Shown here: positions 16,367 to 19,176 of the stretch, piece after piece
Layout: each line of letters starts with the position of its first letter
How positions within the stretch are numbered: the first letter of the stretch is position 1
Program-made: the position numbers and the translations under genes
Notes under the pieces: generated by a model
Seen by the model: only the letters and a program-made list of their open reading frames with translations
Told to the model about the DNA's origin: nothing
Database searches by the model: none
Assembly (NCBI GenBank): GCA_023485185.1
Contig: JAMCZP010000167.1
Coordinates: 1-19,176 of the forward strand
Reading direction: 5' to 3'
From: Gammaproteobacteria bacterium
Lineage (GTDB): Bacteria; Pseudomonadota; Gammaproteobacteria; Pseudomonadales; Halomonadaceae
Length of the DNA: 19,176 nucleotides

Positions 16367-16380
16367 AAAACGGTCGTTTG
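16367..16380. promoter_or_regulatory. PsrA-like operator candidate upstream of etfD
   Basis: AAAACGGTCGTTTG contains perfect 5-bp arms AAACG/CGTTT around GT. The published Pseudomonas PsrA motif is [G/C]AAAC-N(2-4)-GTTT[G/C]; this site fits with N4 (GGTC) except for the first base. PsrA is a TetR-family, fatty-acid-responsive regulator of lipid oxidation genes, so its presence beside ETF genes is sensible. Inference only. Confidence 0.4.
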
Positions 16381-16758
16381 CTTCTGGTTGTGCCCCATGA
16401 TAGGCATAATACCCGTGTCAGGTCACGCCTACGATGGCAATCAAAGCATTTCTTGGTGAGGGGGTATTGGTAAGGTACCTAAAGGAAAGGTTCAGGCAAG
16501 CTGCGTTGAGCGATACGACCAAGGCCTTAGTCACGCGCTATTGTTGCTAGTAGGCCAGCTGTGGCAAATTAGTAAGGTTTTTCCATAGCGCACCTATCAA
16601 ACGCTTGCATGAATTCAGCACGTCGCCATTTGGCTGGCGGTGCCTAGGTTCAAAATTCTTAGGCTCAACATATCTTTAAATAATTTTTAGTAGCAGGTAT
16701 CCGCAGGGCGGGTGCCCTCCAGGTTAACGGCTTTTACTACCAGCTAAGCGAGGAACCT

Positions 16759-17508
16759 ATGAAAGTACTCGTCGCGGTTAAACGCGTCATCGACTACAAC
16801 GTCAAAATCCGTGTTAAAGCGGATCACTCGGATGTTGATCTAACCAACGTCAAAATGGCCATGAACCCCTTCTGCGAAATTGCCGTGGAAGAAGCGGTGC
16901 GCCTAAAAGAGAAGGGCGTGGCGACAGAAGTTGTCGCCGTCACGGTAGGACCCAAAGCTGCCCAAGAGCAGCTGCGCACCGCGCTGGCGCTGGGGGCTGA
17001 TCGTGCCATTCATATCGAAACCGATGAGCGCGCCGAATCCCTGGCCGTGGCTAAACTGCTGGCCAAAGTGGTCGAAGAAGAGCAGCCCGGCCTAGTGATT
17101 TTAGGCAAGCAGGCCATTGACACCGACAACAACCAGACCGGCCAAATGCTTGCCGCGTTGACCAGCCTGCCCCAAGGCACCTTTGCCTCAGAAGTGGCGG
17201 TCGACGGCGACAAGGTGAACGTGACACGTGAAATCGATGGCGGTCTGCAAACCATCGCCTTGACGCTGCCCGCGATTGTCACCACCGACCTACGCTTGAA
17301 CGAGCCGCGCTACGCCAAGCTTCCCGACATCATGAAGGCCAAGAAAAAACCGTTGGATGTGAAAACGCCCGCTGATTATGGCATTAACGTCGCTTCCAAG
17401 GTCAGCCTGCTTAAAGTGGAATCCCCGGCCGAGCGTAAAGGCGGCATTAAAGTCGCCTCGGTAGACGAGCTGATCGACAAACTCAAAAACGAAGCCAAAG
17501 TGCTTTAA
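16759..17508 (+). CDS. etfB: Electron transfer flavoprotein beta subunit
   Basis: EtfB is the small subunit of the soluble electron transfer flavoprotein. It holds AMP and docks acyl-CoA dehydrogenases. The 249-residue length is normal for the family. The N-terminus [20 protein letters not shown], the [25 protein letters not shown] block, and [20 protein letters not shown] leading to [35 protein letters not shown] are family signatures, the last close to the ETF-beta signature. GAGG lies seven bases before the ATG. etfA follows after 14 bp. Codons here are richer in C/G third positions than in the fab genes upstream. Confidence 0.97.
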   Translation: MKVLVAVKRVIDYNVKIRVKADHSDVDLTNVKMAMNPFCEIAVEEAVRLKEKGVATEVVAVTVGPKAAQEQLRTALALGADRAIHIETDERAESLAVAKLLAKVVEEEQPGLVILGKQAIDTDNNQTGQMLAALTSLPQGTFASEVAVDGDKVNVTREIDGGLQTIALTLPAIVTTDLRLNEPRYAKLPDIMKAKKKPLDVKTPADYGINVASKVSLLKVESPAERKGGIKVASVDELIDKLKNEAKVL

Positions 17509-17522
17509 AAGGAGCTGATCTC

Positions 17523-18449
17523 ATGAGCATTCTGGTACTTGCCGACCTTCATGAAGGTCAGTTGGCGGGCGCGACCGCTCACGTAGTGGCGGCGGCTCAA
17601 GCCATCGGTGGCGATATTGATATTTTGGTCGCCGGTGAAGGCATCCAAGCGGCTGCCGAGACGGCCGCCAAACTCGACGGCGTCAGCCGCGTGCGCGTTG
17701 CAGACAACGCTGTTTACGCCCACCAGCTCGCCGAGCCCATGGGCGCACTGCTGGTCGAGCTGGCAGGTGATTACACCCATGTACTCGCCAGCGCCTCCAC
17801 CACCGGCAAAAACGTGCTACCGCGCCTGGCCGCACTTAAAGACGTCAGCCAGCTGTCGGACGTTATTGGCGTTGAGAGCGCCGACACCTTCCTGCGCCCG
17901 ATCTACGCCGGTAACGCCATCGCCACGGTCAAGAGTGAAGACGAGCTCAAGGTCATTACCATTCGCACCACCGGCTTTGACGCCGTAGGCGACAGCGGTA
18001 GCGCGTCCATCGAAGCCGTCGACACTGTGGTGGAAAACAGCCAGTCCAGCTTTGTGAAAGAAGAGCTGGCAGCGTCGGATCGCCCTGAGCTGGGCGGCGC
18101 CAAGGTGGTGATTTCCGGTGGCCGCGGTATGGGCAACGGCGAGAACTTCAAGCTGCTCGACGGCATTGCCGACAAGCTGGGCGCGGCCATTGGCGCTTCT
18201 CGCGCCGCGGTCGACGCAGGCTTTGTCCCCAACGATATGCAGGTCGGCCAGACCGGCAAGATCGTTGCCCCGGATCTGTATATCGCCGTGGGTATCTCCG
18301 GCGCCATTCAGCACCTCGCGGGCATGAAGGACTCCAAGGTGATCGTCGCGATCAATAAAGATGACGAAGCCCCGATCTTCCAGATCGCCGATTACGGGCT
18401 GGTGGGTGATCTGTTTGAGATCCTACCCGAGCTTGAGAGCAAGCTGTAA
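17523..18449 (+). CDS. etfA: Electron transfer flavoprotein alpha subunit
   Basis: EtfA is the large ETF subunit, binding the redox-active FAD that shuttles electrons to ETF-QO. The 308-residue protein has an N-terminal alpha/beta domain ([14 protein letters not shown]) and the C-terminal FAD domain: SGGRGMG (about 198-204), [18 protein letters not shown] (240-246), [13 protein letters not shown] (about 256-268) and [26 protein letters not shown] sits eight bases before the ATG. Co-transcription with etfB is almost certain and the pair ends at a strong terminator. Third-position bias is striking: in codons at 17880-17939, 17 of 20 end in G or C. Confidence 0.97.
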   Translation: MSILVLADLHEGQLAGATAHVVAAAQAIGGDIDILVAGEGIQAAAETAAKLDGVSRVRVADNAVYAHQLAEPMGALLVELAGDYTHVLASASTTGKNVLPRLAALKDVSQLSDVIGVESADTFLRPIYAGNAIATVKSEDELKVITIRTTGFDAVGDSGSASIEAVDTVVENSQSSFVKEELAASDRPELGGAKVVISGGRGMGNGENFKLLDGIADKLGAAIGASRAAVDAGFVPNDMQVGQTGKIVAPDLYIAVGISGAIQHLAGMKDSKVIVAINKDDEAPIFQIADYGLVGDLFEILPELESKL

Positions 18450-18467
18450 GTAATATCGTGTCTAATG

Positions 18468-18496
18468 AGCCGGCTTCACCAGAAGTCGGCTTTTTT
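18468..18496 (+). terminator. Rho-independent terminator after etfA
   Basis: AGCCGGCTTC (18468-18477) pairs with GAAGTCGGCT (18482-18491) with one G-T wobble and a four-base loop ACCA, followed by six Ts (18491-18496). It lies 18 bp after the etfA stop and cleanly separates etfBA from sodA. Confidence 0.9.
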
Positions 18497-18523
18497 GTAT
18501 GTTGTGTATTAGGTAAACTGGCA

Positions 18524-18558
18524 ATAGTTGACTAAAGTACTGGGGCAAAGGGTAAGAA
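18524..18558 (+). promoter_or_regulatory. sodA promoter with IscR type-1-like site
   Basis: TTGACT (18528-18533) is a good -35; the -10 is unclear (TAAGAA at 18553-18558 would need a 19-bp spacer). The stretch 18524-18548 starts ATAGTTGACTAAA and agrees with the E. coli IscR type 1 consensus (ATASYYGACTRWWWYAGTCRRSTAT) at 20 of 25 positions by hand alignment, with a perfect left half. IscR is the Fe-S cluster sensing repressor. A small hairpin (AGGGTA 18549-18554 with TACCCT 18563-18568) follows. Prediction only. Confidence 0.4.
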
Positions 18559-18643
18559 AAAATACCCTGACAGTTGAAAAAGCTGCGGACTGACCGCACA
18601 TAAGTAAGTGAAAGCAACGAAAGCCACTCAAGGAGATGATGAT

Positions 18644-19176
18644 ATGGCACATACATTACCCGAACTGCCGTACGCATATGACGCTCTCGAGCCAAATATC
18701 GATGCGATGACGATGGAAATTCACCACTCGCGTCACCATCAAACTTATATCAACAACCTAAACGCCACGCTTGAAGGCACCGGGTTGGAAGATGTTCCCG
18801 TTGAAGAATTGGTCGCTAATCTGGATCGTGTTCCAGAAGCTAAGCGTCAAGCCGTTATTAATAACGGGGGCGGTCATGCCAACCACTCTATGTTTTGGCA
18901 AATGATGTCGCCAAACGGTGGTGGTAAGCCTCAGGGCGATGTTGCCAAAGCAATTGACGCTGAGCTTGGCGGTCTTGAGACTTTCCAGGAAGAGTTTAAA
19001 AAAGCGGCTGTAGGTCGTTTTGGTAGCGGCTGGGCGTGGCTCTCCGTTACTCCCGAGAAAAAATTAGTAGTTGAAAATACCCTGAACCAAGACAGCCCGC
19101 TGATGCACGGTAATACGCCGCTGCTAGGTCTGGACGTTTGGGAACACGCCTACTACCTGAAGTATCAAAATAAGCG
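18644..19176 (+). CDS. sodA: Superoxide dismutase, manganese type (3' end outside window)
   Basis: The enzyme dismutates superoxide to oxygen and hydrogen peroxide in the cytoplasm. 177 full codons are present; the C-terminal 25-30 residues are cut off by the window. The metal ligands are H27 ([12 protein letters not shown]), H81 ([10 protein letters not shown]), and D164 and H168 ([10 protein letters not shown]). The manganese type rather than the iron type is indicated by GGHANH in place of AAQVWNH (G77) and by Q149 in NQDSPLM, which replaces the iron enzyme's upstream glutamine, as in E. coli Sod[10 protein letters not shown] is shared by both. AAGGAG lies eight bases before the ATG. The gene has its own promoter region after the etfA terminator. 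Metal preference should be regarded as strongly indicated, not proven. Confidence 0.94.
   Translation, partial: MAHTLPELPYAYDALEPNIDAMTMEIHHSRHHQTYINNLNATLEGTGLEDVPVEELVANLDRVPEAKRQAVINNGGGHANHSMFWQMMSPNGGGKPQGDVAKAIDAELGGLETFQEEFKKAAVGRFGSGWAWLSVTPEKKLVVENTLNQDSPLMHGNTPLLGLDVWEHAYYLKYQNK

Larger units (their letters stand above)
16272..16758. promoter_or_regulatory. Divergent control region between etfD and etfB
   Basis: This 487-bp gap holds no convincing gene. It carries signals for both transcripts: a long AT-rich inverted repeat near etfD (16301-16353), a PsrA-like palindrome (16367-16380), a half-palindrome CAAACGCTTG (16598-16607), and a small hairpin (16642-16664, GCCTAGG with CTTAGGC). 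Just before etfB there is an AT-rich stretch (about 16668-16690) where a -10 could lie, followed by GAGG at 16750. No clean -35/-10 pair stands out on either strand. The middle (about 16400-16590) shows nothing I can assign. Confidence 0.45.

Noticed and set aside
16400..16590. Possible small RNA or small protein in the etfD-etfB gap
   Set aside because: No open frame with a ribosome binding site and no promoter-terminator pair could be found; remains unassigned intergenic DNA.
17817..18314. Open frame of 165 codons antisense to etfA
   Set aside because: It is a shadow of the GC-rich etfA codons: low-complexity composition, no family resemblance and no ribosome binding site.

Overview
The window looks like an ordinary chromosomal housekeeping region of a moderately GC-rich gammaproteobacterium, most likely a member of the Halomonadaceae or a close relative in the Oceanospirillales/Pseudomonadales. 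That placement is an inference. It rests on the gene order (a fatty-acid cluster with no fabH between plsX and fabD, and pilZ inserted between holB and tatD as in Pseudomonas) and on the protein flavour. No phage, plasmid, insertion sequence, CRISPR array, tRNA or rRNA is visible, and I see no convincing undescribed multi-gene system.

Layout. Positions 11-427 hold the 3' part of a signal peptide peptidase gene (sppA-type), with a stop codon directly in front of it in the same frame. It converges on yceF/maf on the minus strand. A divergent promoter region with a repeated 11-bp palindromic element (1184-1219) starts a long plus-strand run: yceD, rpmF, plsX, fabD, fabG, acpP, fabF, pabC, mltG, tmk, holB, pilZ, tatD, a DUF1285 gene and a UvrD-like helicase (to 14525). 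After a convergent hairpin comes the minus-strand gene for ETF-ubiquinone oxidoreductase. A 487-bp divergent regulatory region follows, then etfB-etfA, a strong terminator, and a manganese superoxide dismutase gene cut by the window end.

How the genes work together. rpmF and yceD tie ribosome synthesis to membrane lipid synthesis. FabD, FabG, AcpP and FabF form the core of type II fatty-acid elongation, and PlsX would pass acyl chains from ACP to phospholipid synthesis. PabC (folate), MltG (peptidoglycan strand termination), Tmk (dTMP to dTDP) and HolB (clamp loader) are growth functions long linked to this cluster. PilZ serves type IV pili. The ETF module carries electrons from acyl-CoA dehydrogenases to the quinone pool, so fatty-acid synthesis and fatty-acid oxidation functions both lie in this window.

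What stands out. plsX is broken: about 13 conserved residues around its LDLGANVD motif are missing and the frame shifts, so a key lipid gene is apparently disrupted or misassembled. Several non-coding signals are worth testing: the twin palindrome at the yceD promoter, a tandem repeat plus a perfect inverted repeat before pilZ, a PsrA-like palindrome before the ETF-QO gene, and an IscR type-1-like site over the sodA promoter. etfBA has clearly more C/G-ending codons than its neighbours.
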